Source: Brachypodius melanocephalos (taxonomy: Eukaryota; Chordata; Aves; Passeriformes; Pycnonotidae). From it: a stretch of 64,000 nucleotides of DNA. Of this stretch, positions 13,301 to 25,372 are shown piece after piece (position 1 is the stretch's first letter; the number at the start of each line of letters is the position of its first letter). Below the pieces are notes generated by a model, which saw nothing but the letters and a program-made list of their open reading frames with translations, had not been told where the DNA came from and searched no databases. A program made the position numbers and the translations under genes. Where the stretch lies: the NCBI GenBank assembly GCA_013398615.1, contig VZSR01003807.1, positions 10,419,816-10,483,815 of the forward strand. Direction: 5' to 3'.

Positions 13301-15369
13301 AGAGCAACACATGACTCCTGACCTGAAGCAATGCAAGTGAGAAGGCTGGCTCGCTGTCTGCACTGCCTTTCTACATGATGCCCCTGCCTTTCCTCAGCAG
13401 ACACGAGAGATGTCTCAGAGATGAGGAGCCTGCCTGCTCACCCTGTAGCTCTGGGGGACAGGTAGGGTGAATATGAGAACAGCAGTTTGTGCCCACGACA
13501 GTGATGGTCCCACTGTGAGAGGAAAATGGTATTGCTGCTTGTATTTCAGCTGATCATAAAAGTAAAAAGGATATAGTAGCCCAAAGGATAAACTGAACTC
13601 AAAGGTACTTGTAGCTGCTCTGAAGCTTGTACTATAAAAAAAGAAATCAGAAGCAAGCCATTCATTGAAGTCCTGGCTTTCATGCACTTGTATTTGGCAC
13701 TGTTATTTTAATCTTCTGACCTCATTTTGTGTTTCTGCACTGTTTGTCTTCTCTGGCAATGTTTAACTTACTAGGTTAAAATTAGTCTTGTGTTATGGAG
13801 ATACCATGCTGGGCTACTGGGATTTTTCCCTCTAAAGTTCCCCTGATCTTTATCAACGATTGCTCGACATATGCATAACTCTGTCTTTCCCGTGTCTACA
13901 CAATTACACCTGGGAGGCTGCCAGCTCATGGTGGCAAAAGTATTATCCACTCCATACATTTCATCTATGGCAAAGAAAGAAACCCCCACCCCATGCACAG
14001 TAAATCTGTACCCGCCCACCCTTCATCCACCTTCACCAGGATCCTCCCCATGTTTCCGCACTCTGAACAGGGCACAGATTAAGGAAGTTTCCTAGGAAGA
14101 CTGTTGGAGTAATTCTGCATTCCAGCCTAAATAAACTCTACCTGCTGCATGTGGTACTTTGAAGATCTTTCCTCTTGAAAGAAAATGACAAATTAATTGC
14201 ATCCAATGATAATTTATGTATAAAACAAGTTTGGAAATTAACACAAAAGTAACCTTTATCTTCTGTGAGAACATATGCTGAGAAACATGTGATGGTATCC
14301 TATTTATGCAGTAATTAAATGTGATCTTCTTTATCTTCATCAGCCCCTGGGAAAAAGCTACTCCTGCAGCAATTCTTTGGGCTTATAATAAGTTTAGCTA
14401 GTCCTGGAGACCTCTTAGTAAACTGGCCATCTATTATCAGTCCTTTAACATCAATACTGGTATTAAGATATTATTATTTAGGTGGAAACAACCACTCAGA
14501 ATAAGATTCTGATTCTTTTGTGGCACACAGGTCCAGATCTTTAATAAGAATTATGAATGGTAACATTCAAATGCTAACTCTTCTAAAAAAAGGACATTTT
14601 TCTGGAAATATCATAGAGATCAAGTTTTGTCCACATGTATGAAAGTATTGGAATATTTTTATTGTATTATTTATTTGAGCAGAGGATTTTGAATTTAATT
14701 TAATTTATTTCTGGATAATGAAGAACAGTGGAAATAAAATCCACATATATCTACTTAATATGAAGAGCAGTTTATTCCAATTTTTTCAGTTGTCTATTTT
14801 TGTTTATGATAAAAGAAATACATTTATTAATCATAAAAGAGAGATTATATGAGATACAATTAGCATGTGATATATTATGTAGTATTCACCTTTTATAGCA
14901 CAGATTATATTGTGGATGTACACAACCACTAAAACAGCTGAGAAAATCTAACTGATGCTTGAAAATATGTACTGTTCTGAAACAGTGAGAAATATTCAGA
15001 TTTTATATGTCAATCTTCCTAGAAAATATTCAAATGGACTAAAAGCATAAATTTCTACTTATGAAGCAATAAGAAGAGATTCTGATCTTATGCTTCCTGT
15101 TCTAATAATCAGTTTTTGTTACAAACATTTCTTATTCCTGCCACCATTTTGGACTTATCTGGCAATTTCCTGCTCTTGGGTTGAATGCTTAATCAAACAG
15201 TGATGCCACTAGAGCCAGTGGGTATGCTGGAACAAAATTATTTTTGTCAGTGTTCATGTTCACAGCACTGGCTTCTGAATACTCAGTAGTAAAGCAAAGA
15301 TATTAAATATAATCATTATAGTGGACACTTTCAAGTGCCCCGGTGACCTTCCTTTAGAAGTGTATGGTT
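10396..15369. other. Unique noncoding DNA with no recognised gene
   Basis: I see no recognisable gene. An A-run occurs near 11330-11345. The region 11200-12000 has a purine-rich texture on the plus strand and could be an unrecognised old repeat, but I could not match it to a family. A somewhat more GC-rich part at 13200-14100 holds several open frames of 60-90 codons on both strands, none with a domain. The stretch 14500-15060 is strongly AT-rich. Confidence 0.5.
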
Positions 15370-15380
15370 TCAGAAGGCAG

Positions 15381-15412
15381 CCTTGGATACCTAGAGATCT
15401 GAATCACTTTGC
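15381..15412. repeat. Short trace of an ancient dispersed repeat
   Basis: The 18 bases at 15392-15409 (TAGAGATCTGAATCACTT) recur exactly at 51271-51288, and both are preceded by a TACCTA-like motif. Exact 18-mers are unlikely to recur by chance in a window this size, so both are probably pieces of one old dispersed repeat family. The family cannot be named from the sequence alone. Confidence 0.35.
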
Positions 15413-15660
15413 ATTTTCTTTGCCTTAGCTCGTACCTTGAAGACTCAGTTCTTAGGCAGATCCGTCCCTTAGAAACTCAAATTTTCAATTCAGTACTTGT
15501 CCAGAATTCTCTGATAGGTTTGTTCACCAGTGCCAGCTGAACATAAACACCATTAAAATGCATACAGCTAGATGGAAACTATCTAAATTGTGAGAGAGCT
15601 GGAGCTACCTGATTATTTTTCAATGCTGAGTGCAGGAATGTTAATCTGCAGTGTAACTGC

Positions 15661-15760
15661 TGTCCTGGTTTAGGGCTGAGGTCATGCAGACAGGCTCTCT
15701 CTATTCAATTATTGAGTACAGGGCAACCCTGCCCCAGAACTCCTGCACTAAAGGCAAACA
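15661..15760 (+). mobile_element. Possible start of an avian endogenous retrovirus LTR
   Basis: The sequence starts with TGTCCTGGTTTAGGG. Several avian endogenous retrovirus LTRs begin with TGTCCTGGTTT, and TG is the expected first dinucleotide of an LTR. I could not follow an LTR body with a TATA box, AATAAA signal and terminal CA, nor a target-site duplication, so this may be a truncated solo LTR fragment or a coincidence. No retroviral coding sequence is visible nearby. Confidence 0.25.
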
Positions 15761-16021
15761 AACAGGTACATTTTTAGGTACCAATTGAGTACATATTCAG
15801 ATCTCTAGAATGCTTGCTAACTTCAAGTTTCATGAGAGACTGCAATCAGAAGAGACTTGAGTAAATCAGGAAAGCTGGTGAGAAAAGAAGCAGAGTGGAA
15901 CTCACAGGCATCTGATTCTCATTAATGGCATCTCCAGGCCCAGATTAGAGAAAGATGCTGAGAAAAAGTGACTATTTTCCCTTTCTCTTCTGAAAACCGG
16001 GTCATTTTTACAGCCACACAC

Positions 16022-16119
16022 CTGATTTCGACCATCCAAAGCAATGAAAATCCCAAGGTCACTAGATTCCCCCATGGATGTTGAGTAAATTGAACTGGTA
16101 GAAATTTCATCTTGATTTC
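16022..16119 (-). other. Candidate isolated exon (98 bp), unverified
   Basis: On the minus strand an open segment runs from an AG at 16121-16120 to a CAG|GT donor (GT at 16021-16020). It reads in frame as 32 complete codons, beginning NQDEISTSSIYSTS and ending DGRNQ, preceded by two bases. The acceptor has a poor pyrimidine tract, and the frame stays open beyond both ends, which weakens the exon idea. No protein family is recognised, so it could equally be a chance frame. Confidence 0.13.
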
Positions 16120-16309
16120 CTAGATTTGTCAAGTTTTTAAAAGATTAATTTATTTAACAGGGATCTATCACTTGAAGTGCTATTGGCAGGAAATCTAAAA
16201 TTATGGGCACATATTACACAGCAGCAATGAACATTACAAGTGAAAGTCTGTCTTTTAAGAGGACAGCAGGACTATATGGTTGTGAGTCTTATAGCAATAA
16301 TGTTTTATG

Positions 16310-16785
16310 GGGCCACAGTAGATCTATAAGGAAAACATCGTGGTGCCATAACACATCCAGAGAAGGACAATGAAGATGGTGAAGTGTCTGGAGCACAAAT
16401 CATGAGGAGCAGCTGAGGGAGCTGGAGGTGTTTAACCTGGAGAAAAGGAGGCTCAGGGGAGACCTTATCACTCTCTACAACTCCCTGAAAGGAGGCTGTA
16501 GCCTGGTGGGGGCTCTTCTCCCAAGTAACAAGCAATAGGACAAGAGGAAGAAACCTCAAGTTGCACCAGGGGAGGTTTAGATTGGACATTTGGAAAAATG
16601 TCTTCACTGAAAGAATGCTCAGGCCTTAGAACAGGCTCCCCAGGGAAGCGGTGAAATTTCCGCTCCTGGTAGCATTCAAAAAATATGTAGATGTGGCACT
16701 TGCAGACAAGGTTTAGTGGTGGACATGACTGCCAGTTTAATGGTTGGACTCAATGATTTTAAGGGTCTTTTTCTATGATCTTGCA
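16310..16785 (+). mobile_element. CR1 LINE, 3' end, plus orientation
   Basis: About 475 bases match the CR1 3' region in the direct orientation. ATCCAGAGAAGGACAATGAA and GGTGAAGTGTCTGGAGCACA are followed by GAGGAGCAGCTGAGGGAGCT, GGAGAAAAGGAGGCTCAGGG, CTCTACAACTCCCTGAAAGG, TCTCCCAAGTAACAAGCAAT and CACCAGGGGAGGTTTAGATT. The end is GGTTGGACTCAATGATTTTA...TTTTTCTATGATC. The terminal ATTCTATG repeats are nearly lost (one partial TTCTATGATC remains). The start is 5'-truncated. An open frame on the opposite strand (16305-16607) is a by-product of this repeat and not a gene. The copy is clearly younger than the L3-like LINE at 4100-5650. Confidence 0.95.
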
Positions 16786-17468
16786 AAAACTTTCAAAAGA
16801 CTTTGGATTTCATAAGCTTTTGCCAGTGAAAGAAAGGTCAGTGGAGTTTGTTATCAGATTCCTTTTTTCAAGCGGAGGAGTTACCGTAATTCTAGCACTG
16901 TATTTTTCATTCGTCCCATGGGGACCAGCCTAGATCTTATAAATATTGGGTTTTGCAACAAGAAAATTCCTTTAAAACATCCTCTCTTTGTATTATTTTG
17001 CCACAGGTGTGGGAAAACTTCATTCTTCTGAAATTTTTGTGGAGAGATTTTTCCATGTGTTTGATTACTTACCTGTTGTAGCTACAGTACTTTTTCAAAC
17101 CTTGTGTGCTCAAAGGCACGAGTATCTCTTAGTTATGTTAGGCTTTTAAACATACTGGGACATAGCCACTTTGAATAAGCACCACATGTTAGTATTTCTA
17201 CAAACAGAAATGCAAAGGACTGCGATTGACCTGGGTATTCCCTTGGGTATGCTCTCTTGTGACCCATTGTCAGTGCAGTGATGTCGCCAGGGAGAGCGTA
17301 AGTAGGTTCTCCTGAATCAAAGTCCATACCAAAGGTTTATGTATCACCTGTGTCCTACAAGTATTACCCTCGTGCTCAAGTTATGAGAGGATCTAAGTTT
17401 AACAACTCTACTAATGAAACTTTTGTTCTCCCATCAGCTAAATTTTAAAGACATAACCATGAACTGTA

Positions 17469-17514
<46 letters not shown>

Positions 17515-18702
17515 TTATTATATGGAAAAACATTTTAGGGACTTTTAAATATTCCTTCAGGTTGGAGGAAATTTGAAGTACCACCATTGAAACATAAGGA
17601 ATTACACGTAAACTTATGAAATTAAAGCTAACCAGAAACAGCACTTGGGTCTGATATTATGATTATCCAAGCTGGACAGTATGTGAAATGTAAATGCTAT
17701 TAGAAGTTGAACATCAAAAGAGGTTTTAATATTCATTCAAGTCCAGCTGCTTGTAGCAGCAATTAAGTTGATATTTTTTTTTTGGATCCCTTATTACATG
17801 TTACTGACCTCTGTCTAATTTCCCAGTGGCATAATGTCAAAATATGTTGCTATAATAAATGCAAAATATGTGTATAAGAAGCGTTCTCTAATATTTTCAA
17901 GGCTTCCATATACTTCATGGAGTGAAAATGCTCCTTGTGGACATTTCTAGAGGAGAGTGCTCTTTCTGCCGTGATGTGTTGAATCCAGCCAGGTTAGGCC
18001 AAGATCTGATAAAAGAAGCAAGCACCTGATTTCTGATTGGAAATAGGTTGCCTGTTTAAAACCCCAGACAATATGATCCTCTCCACTTCCAGAGAAAGAA
18101 GAGATGAGGGGGTCCAGAGAAGAAAGTGAAGCAAAATTATTGTTGTTATAAAACCAAGATGGACATTTAGAGTATTCCCATTGCCACAATGCAGTTGGTT
18201 TTGTAGAGATTTAGAGGATAAGGCACATGGTTGGAAAGCAGTGACAAATACTGGAGTTTTATCAAAACATTTATCCTGGAGAATTTTTTTAATGTTTAAT
18301 TAAAGACACATTAAAAAGCTTGATATGCTAATAAAACATCAGCATTTTGCACTGGAGTACATTAGGTGCCTTAAACTGCCAAACAAACAGTGAATATATT
18401 CTGCATGGCAACTGCTTGACATGTTGGTTGTTTAATCATTAAGAGCTAGACAAATACTCTAAAATATCTTCTGTGCATTTTTGATTGAGTTCTACATCCA
18501 TTCCTATTCCTTTTGCACTTGCTGTCAACAAAGGCTTGAGCAAATAGGCTTTATTTGCACCATTCTACACGGTAGGTGACATTTATTACTGTACAGAGGA
18601 AACAATGTAGCAATACACCTGGGTGTAAAACGGATTCAAAAATAGTTTTTGTGTTATTAGGGATTTACTGTAATCTAACTGGATTAACACTGCCTGTTGC
18701 AG
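16786..18702. other. Unique noncoding DNA
   Basis: No gene is recognised. A 64-codon minus frame (17133-17327) has no known domain. A GATA-class microsatellite lies at 17469-17514. The stretch 18280-18480 is AT-rich, non-repetitive and CpG-poor, with TTAAT and homeobox-like cores; it might be regulatory but this is not demonstrated. Confidence 0.5.
17469..17514. repeat. (ATCT)n microsatellite, GATA class
   Basis: About 11 uninterrupted ATCT units (GATA on the other strand) are followed by TTTATTA. The purity suggests that the tract is likely to vary in length between individuals. Confidence 0.98.
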
Positions 18703-18815
18703 GGCAGGTTGATGGCTCAAAAGAGCAGCTTCAGAGACGCACTTCACTCAGAGAGACGGAAAACAGTGGCACCCAGCTGTCCCACTGGGAGTGGGTGACT
18801 TCTGCTGAATGGCAG
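18703..18815 (+). other. Candidate isolated exon (113 bp), unverified
   Basis: A plausible acceptor (CTAAC branch-like motif, then ACTGCCTGTTGCAG, AG at 18701-18702) precedes a segment that stays open in one frame. It ends at GGCAG|GTAGCA (GT at 18816-18817). The frame reads QVDGSKEQLQRRTSLRETEN followed by a tryptophan-containing part (HWEWVTSAEWQ). It sits inside a 105-codon open frame (18576-18893). Composition is less AT-rich than the surroundings. No protein family is recognised; a noncoding-RNA exon or chance are equally possible. Confidence 0.17.
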
Positions 18816-21312
18816 GTAGCAATGCCATGCATTGACTGTAAAAATCTGCAGTCCAAGAGAATGAGGATGTATGTAAACAACCATGGGGACTGAGACTGAT
18901 CTATTTGGCTTCTGTGGTTCTCCCTCTGTCCTTACTCAACTAAGAAAGCCTTCTATGCAAAGACTTTCTGACAGAGTGAAAGAAGAAGTAACTTCAGCTC
19001 AGCTTTCAGGACAGGTATTCAATAGAAAATTAATATTGGTGGCTATGAATTCCTGAAAAGCTATGTGACTAAAGAGAATAAGAATTAAAATGTTCTAAAA
19101 TTTCTTAATTTTCTTTATCTACTGAAATTCTCCAAGAGGTTCAAAACCTATTAGGAACCACAATCAGATATCAGAAAAATGCATCAAATAATCTGAACCC
19201 TTACAGTTTAATTTATGAACTCAGGATTCTATTGTGATGGACAAATCTCTGACAGAGGCTGTTTGCAATCCTTCCAAAGGAATAAAGCAAATAAATTCAG
19301 GAAAATCTAGATTTACTCTTGCAAATTCTGCAAGCAGAAAAGAGCTAGGCTGGATGAATACATTGCTAATTGTGAATTATTCATCTCACTCTGGCAATCA
19401 GTAACATCCACATTAAACATTAAAGACCTAGATTCACAAGGAGAATGTAGGCACATAAATACCTCTTCAGGCAGCCAGGGCTGACATTTAAATGCTAGTG
19501 GTATTCAACACCCCCACATCATCCCTCCCACCTTTTCAGAGGTGCTTAAAACTGCATACGTACTCAAGTTTCTGTTGAAAGACATCAGAATAGCTTCCAA
19601 AATTTTAGCAGCAAGGAATTAGCAGGTACCAGTTTTATTGTTTTCCCATGTCAGGGTTCACACAATGATTCCCTTTCTTATCACAGTTTTGGTATCCATT
19701 TGTCTTACAAAAGATATACTCAGAATCTGTTTCACTGAAATATTACAGCTTTAGCTTAAAGCCTGGAAGCTCAGTTTCTGCACTTCTACTTGAGAGCTAA
19801 CAGAAGGTGCAGAGTCATTCTCCAATGACAGTGGTCTAATAAATATTTAGATCTAACAGACACACAGGCACACACACAAATTGACCTTCAAGAATTGAAA
19901 TGCTTTTCATCTTGCTAGAATATCTATAACATCAATAGCAAAAATATTCATTTTATAACTATATGATGATTTTATTATGACTCTCAATGATATTGATCGC
20001 TTTTCTTAGTTTAACCCTTGGAGCTTGGTACCTTGGATGGTTTTGCAGGGGAAAATGGATAATAACATGGTGATTAGTGATTCCCACTAGATCAGTTGCG
20101 GTTCAAGCTGCAGCAGAAAGAGAATGCCAGTACCTTACACGTCTGCTCCAGGGTGAACAGGAATCCTCTGGCAGCTGTTTCAGAATGACTCTAGTTCCTC
20201 AGTTATTAAAGAGAAGTATCAAATTCCCAGATTTAAAAGAGAGTTATGACCTTCAAAAGGAGATTAGACTTCATAATACTGTAGTCTTTTGTATTTCTTT
20301 TGGGGTGCTGTTCAAGAACACAAATACAGATGAACTTTAAATGAAATATGGAATTTATACTAAATTTTTAGATCTTTTTCTGAAATAATTATGCAATTAT
20401 TCATTCTCTTTTTTATCCAGTCATCTATCCTTTTTCTGGGATTAGGGTTTTTCCCTCAAATATTTTCAATATGAAGAAGATGACTCTTTAGGCTGATTAA
20501 ATGCTACTAAAGTTTCTGGGGATGCTCGGGTATAAGGATACCACAAAGCTTGTTAAGATAATTTCATTGTTGCACTTGAATTATCTGCACATACATCAGC
20601 TAATCAAACCATCTCTCCTTGGTTCACTTTTGAAACAAGCAGCTGAGGAATAAACGTCATGGAAACTGGGCTCTCCTGAGCATTTTTACCCCTCTTCTCT
20701 TGTCAATTTGGTCTCAAGTCACAGTTTAAGGTGACTTAGTGCAGCATGGGTCTGATGACCACTGTGTGAGTATATCTCATATATGCTGTAGAGGAAGTGG
20801 TGGAAGACAAAAGGTCTTCAGTTACACTATAAACTTATGCTGCATGAACTTCTTATTATTATAGGTATGTGAAAATTCTCAACTGAAGATATTTACATGA
20901 CTCAAAAGATTAAGTTCCATCATAAATGTTTGAACTACAATAAGCATCTGTTATGAGGCTGGAAATAGAGAGAAAATACAATGTCAAGTCAACGGTCCTC
21001 ATTTAACTTGTGATATCCTAGAAAGGAATGAGAAGGCCATGACGGAGAAAGGGAAAATTAATAGCAAAAGCGTGATGTGTCGGAAATTTTGAACTCCCTT
21101 TGAATTTTAGCATTTCTGACACGAGTGTGTGAAAGAAGTATTTAGTCACACTTGTTTGTCCTTTAAAAAAATTTCACAGAAAACCTTTCCTAAATATAAA
21201 AATGTTATCCAGTGAATTCCAATACACGGTTGCTAGCAAATAACATCTTTAAAGCAAAAAGAAAACATTATCATATCCGAATGGAGTGAGACTGTACCAA
21301 AAGACTTTCCAG
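18816..21312. other. Unique noncoding DNA
   Basis: No gene is recognised. A weak trace of an ancient repeat lies at 19420-19475. A short CA-rich patch occurs at 19860-19880. The 87-codon plus frame at 20077-20340 has no known domain. Confidence 0.5.
19420..19475. repeat. Possible trace of an ancient amniote dispersed repeat
   Basis: The stretch TAGATTCACAAGGAGAATGT (about 19429-19448) followed by AGGCACATAAATACCTCTTC (about 19449-19468) resembles the TTCACAAAGG...AGGCACCTAAATACCTTTG pattern of a very old repeat found dispersed in amniote genomes. The match is short and I cannot name the family with certainty. Confidence 0.35.
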
Positions 21313-21361
21313 ATTTATATATAAAGGTTCTATTTATATATAAAGGTTCTATTTATATATG
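21313..21361. repeat. 19-bp tandem repeat, about 2.5 copies
   Basis: The unit ATTTATATATAAAGGTTCT occurs twice without change, followed by half a third copy (ATTTATATAT) that then diverges into GCATAGG. It is a minor tandem duplication in AT-rich DNA. Confidence 0.95.
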
Positions 21362-24300
21362 CATAGGAAGTAATTTTATGGAAGACACTCTAAAAGGTAG
21401 TTCTGCTTTTTTAGAAAATGTAGCAATGTTGTGAACAAAATCCTTCAAAAAAATTATCCTGCCATATTTGCTAGAGATATGCAGGAACTGATTGCTGAAT
21501 TACAAGATCTCTATCAGTGTAGAAATAATTAATAATATTGCATAAATTGCACCACATTTAAGCAAATAAATAATGTTAATTTTAACAGAAGTATAATGAA
21601 AGCACAAACAACATTTGACTTTTTTTTCTATTTTTAGTACATGATTAAAACCTTCAGGTAGGTATTCCTCTTGGAACAGAAAAATTGGAAACAGGAAATT
21701 GTCCAGCTTACCGATGGCAAAATAAATCTCAGTGGAATAATTATTTTGATATTAAATCACTTTTATTCTGGAGTGAAGTATTCATTGAAAAGCTGTTCTG
21801 GTAGAGCTTACAGGGAGAGCTTATTCTACTGTAGTTGTAATGGGCAATTTCCCTGTGCAGGCATGCTTAAGGTTGTGCAGAATATGGCCTTTGGAAATAC
21901 TGCTCCGTGCCAAGATGTTTCATAGAATATTTATTTTTGCTTGTATTATAAAGCTCTGTAGATACAGGTTTGTGAATGGGATGAATGGGTACTTAACAAT
22001 TAATAGCCTGGCTTCAAAATATGAGACAGCTGTTTCAGTTGGTTTCCACATGTGACTCCAAATACTGCAGTGGGATGTGAACTCTATATATAGTTCAGAC
22101 ACAGACCTCCAACTCAAAGAATCTCCTGGAAAAAGATTGATTCAGCTGGAAAGTAGGCACTTAGAATGGATGAGCTGCTTTCAAGTTTTCTGACTTCTGC
22201 CCTTTAAAGGAATTGTATCAAGTTTATGAAATGTGATATCTTAACTTTGAAGGACTGTGAAATATTCTGAACTTTTCAGGTCATCTGCTTTTTTCAGTCA
22301 TGACTTTCCACTTATATTTAAAATAGGAAACTGTGGATGCTTTCCTCAGTCTGTCAGCTCTCTGGTTTTTTAATGTGTTTGAGCAAGAAGCTATGAGTGA
22401 GAGGGAGAGAAGATATCCTACTTTTATCACCTTGATCAACCACAAGCAATTAATTTCAACACAACTGAAATTTCATGAATTGCTGTGTGCCTGTCCAGTA
22501 TGACTAATAAAGTTGTGTTTTAATGGATGAAGAGTGCAACTATAAGTATATGGCATGAGGGAACAACTTTGGAAAGTGGGATTTCAGAATTTTGAGCATG
22601 GTGCTGGTTTGACATTTTTCAAGATTCTTTTATTCTGCTTAGTAGATTAATTTCACACATTTGCAAATCCACGTGTCAGGTGTGTTTATACAGTATGATA
22701 GATATTCTACATAGTAATAAAATTCTGATCCCTCCCCTTATTTCATTATAGATGCATTAAATTGTACCACAACTTCCTTCCTGCTTGGACTCAGATGTCC
22801 TTATGTGGAAACCTGGGTTTGTGATAAAGAGAGGCTGATATTCACCCTCTTTCAACCACAACAGAGGACTCCTAAATCCCACAGTATAACTCTGGTCTTT
22901 GCTTTCAACAGGACTGTCTATACAGAGAAACCATGAGGAACAAATTCTTCAATAAAATATGAGGAAATATCATGCAAGCAGCAATGATGTTCAGTTACAA
23001 AAGGCTGGATCTGTCAGTCCCTGGGTCCCCCATTTACCCTTTTTTATTTTCAGATCTGCCTTCTAGTTGTGGTTAACATGAGCAGTGAGATAAAAAGGGG
23101 GAACTAATTCCTGGACAATTAGCATTTGAGTCATGTACTGTTCCAGCCCTTTACAAAGCTTCCCATTTCCCACATTAACCATGTGCTAAATGCCACATGG
23201 GCAGGCAATCATTGTGGAATCAATTTGGTGCCTGGGTCTAATTAATCATAGATGTTGCCTTAACCCAAATTCTGCTGCCACCATCATATTAGACAAGTAT
23301 TTTCTAGATGTGCTTTGAGCAGCACGACTGATATCTATGATATGGAGATATACTCCACAGTTTTTCTGCTGGTGAAATTAATGTAAGTTTGGAAATATGA
23401 ACAATAATAATTATTTTATATCTGTGAGTTTAAGTCCTTTCTTTTCTGAAAGCAAGGCTAAGAAATATAGCCTCTCTTTAGAAAGAAAACTGTCAAGATA
23501 TTTTCAGTGTCAAATTAAAGCAAATTTTACTGCTTTGCATTTTAAGAGGCTTTTGACAAAAGTCATGATCGTATGGGGAAGGATTAATCTGCAGAAAGTC
23601 CTGTATGGTGGTGGTACGCTATGGCAAAAAAAGAGAAAGTGTTGAAAAAGATGTCTCTTGCTCTGGAGTGGTTAAAAGTTAAAAATAATGCTATTGGCGT
23701 CCAATGAATCAAGCAAATCCTATAGGAAACTATATTATACAGTTAGAGCAAAGGAATTTGAATATGGCAATGTCAATCAGCAGCAAAAGTATTGCAATGT
23801 CTTTTTGCTCATCCCTTCTCCTCTAACCATAAATTATTTGTTTTCAAGATGACCCACAGATGTCCTTGCCAGCTCTGCTCACAAATGTCACCATGGGCAG
23901 CCTTGCAAAACTTGGCCTTGGGAGCATGTTATAGCAAACACCCAAGCTGGAGGCCAGAGAGCCTTCTGGCCCCCAAGGCCCAGATAGTTCTGTATGTATT
24001 TTCCTGAATGCAAACATTTAATGTTTGCAAGCCCTTACAAGCGTTAATCAACCCAGCCTTTGCACTGTACTGGCGTGTGCTTGTTTTAAAGATTTGGAGG
24101 GCAGCAGGGCTTTTCATCAGGATAGGCTTTGGAAGATCAGATAGAGCTGGGGACCCCAAAAAAGGCTTAGGGGTGGCTGCTTCTACTAAAGGCTTTTCCT
24201 CAGTAGGGGACAGCCCTTCCAAATGGGGGGGGAATGTGACTAATCTTTGATTCTTTGGAGAAATCATTAATAAACTTCCAGCCTTAATGATCAGCTGATA

Positions 24301-25300
24301 ACTATTTACAGCTGCAAATAACATCTTTGGATAAGGAAATGTTAAGAATTTTTAGGGCCCAAAGTAAAATATTAAGGTTTGTTGAAATATATCATTATAT
24401 ATTATATACTTTGTCTTTTAAGCAATTTTTTTTTGGTGCTAAATGCAGCTCTGGACTTTTATATTCCACCTTTCTCATTTTTCTATGGGATCATAGTTAA
24501 TTTAAGCCCTTAAACTTTCTATAGGGGTCTTCATGGAACCAGAGTCTTCTGTAACATACAAACATTCTTTTTCCCTGTCTAAATTTAAATTATTTTTTAA
24601 AATAAAACCTTTTGCCAAATTTCTCTGAAAGTTGTTGTTTAATTAAGCAGTTTTTGTGTCAGTTTGTGAAAATTACACATTAGCTAAGATTTTGACTAAG
24701 ATTGCTTTTTTGTGGCTGCTTGATACCCTTGTAACATAAGAAAAAAAATCAAGTGTACTGCTCAAATATTCCCTTGCTCAATAGCTGAAAGATAAATATT
24801 ATGTTGTTGCTAGAGAGGTAAATGTTCTCCATTCTTTTTGTGTTTATTCACTTAATTACACCTGCAAAGGCTCCAAATCATTTAATGTATGTTACTATTG
24901 CTAAGTGCTAAATACAGATGAAAAGAAGTGTTGAAAGGAAAATGTGTGATCAGCTTCTGTGATGGCATTCACATATGCTCTTAACCCAGCACTTGCATTT
25001 TGTATATTTTGACAGAAGAGTTAAGATCCTGAGCACTTCTTTACGTACGTAATCATGTAGTTATGGTATGTCAAGAGCACATGTTCCAATTCATTACAGA
25101 CTGAATTAGAGGCTCTGAAAAAAGTTGTTAGACCTTTAGAACTGAATTAAGGCCAGCTTCAAATATCTTTACACTGGAGAGTTCAAGAGGTGCAAAAGAA
25201 ACAGGATGGTATTCCATTCAAATGGAGATGTAAACACTTGTTCCATGATTAATAAATCTCCAATTGCTGTACATAGGAGTGCCCTTCTTTCCCTTTGCCT
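21362..25300. other. Unique noncoding DNA
   Basis: No gene is recognised. The part at 23790-24320 is less AT-rich than its neighbours. It has overlapping frames on opposite strands (80 codons plus at 24008-24250, 131 codons minus at 23929-24324), neither with a domain. It contains a 10-bp inverted repeat with a one-base centre, TGCAAACATT-T-AATGTTTGCA (24009-24029), whose half-sites resemble forkhead or POU factor motifs. The stretch 23150-23300 has a CTAATTAATCATAG homeodomain-like core. These are hints of regulatory DNA, not proof. Confidence 0.45.
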
Positions 25301-25372
25301 GTAGATCTTCAAGGCCCCTTGAATTCAATGGAGCTACACAAATTCACATTGGCCAAGCATCTGACTTCTAGA
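25301..25372. repeat. Possible ancient amniote dispersed repeat
   Basis: AATTCAATGGAGCTACACAA (about 25322-25341) followed by ATTCACATTGGCCAAGCATC resembles the CTTCAATGGAGCTACACCA...TTTACACCAGCTGAGGATCTGG pattern of a very old interspersed repeat widely present in amniote genomes. The order and spacing agree over about 60 bases. The family name is uncertain. Confidence 0.45.

Noticed and set aside
16305..16607. 100-codon minus-strand frame as a gene
   Set aside because: It is the antisense of a CR1 3' end, which is a recognised repeat.
24009..24029. 10-bp inverted repeat with a one-base centre as a significant palindrome
   Set aside because: Ten-bp inverted repeats with short spacers are expected around once in this much AT-rich DNA; it is recorded only as a possible factor-binding site.
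23929..24324. 131-codon minus-strand frame as a gene
   Set aside because: No domain is visible, an overlapping plus frame exists, and the slightly higher GC content here lowers stop frequency.
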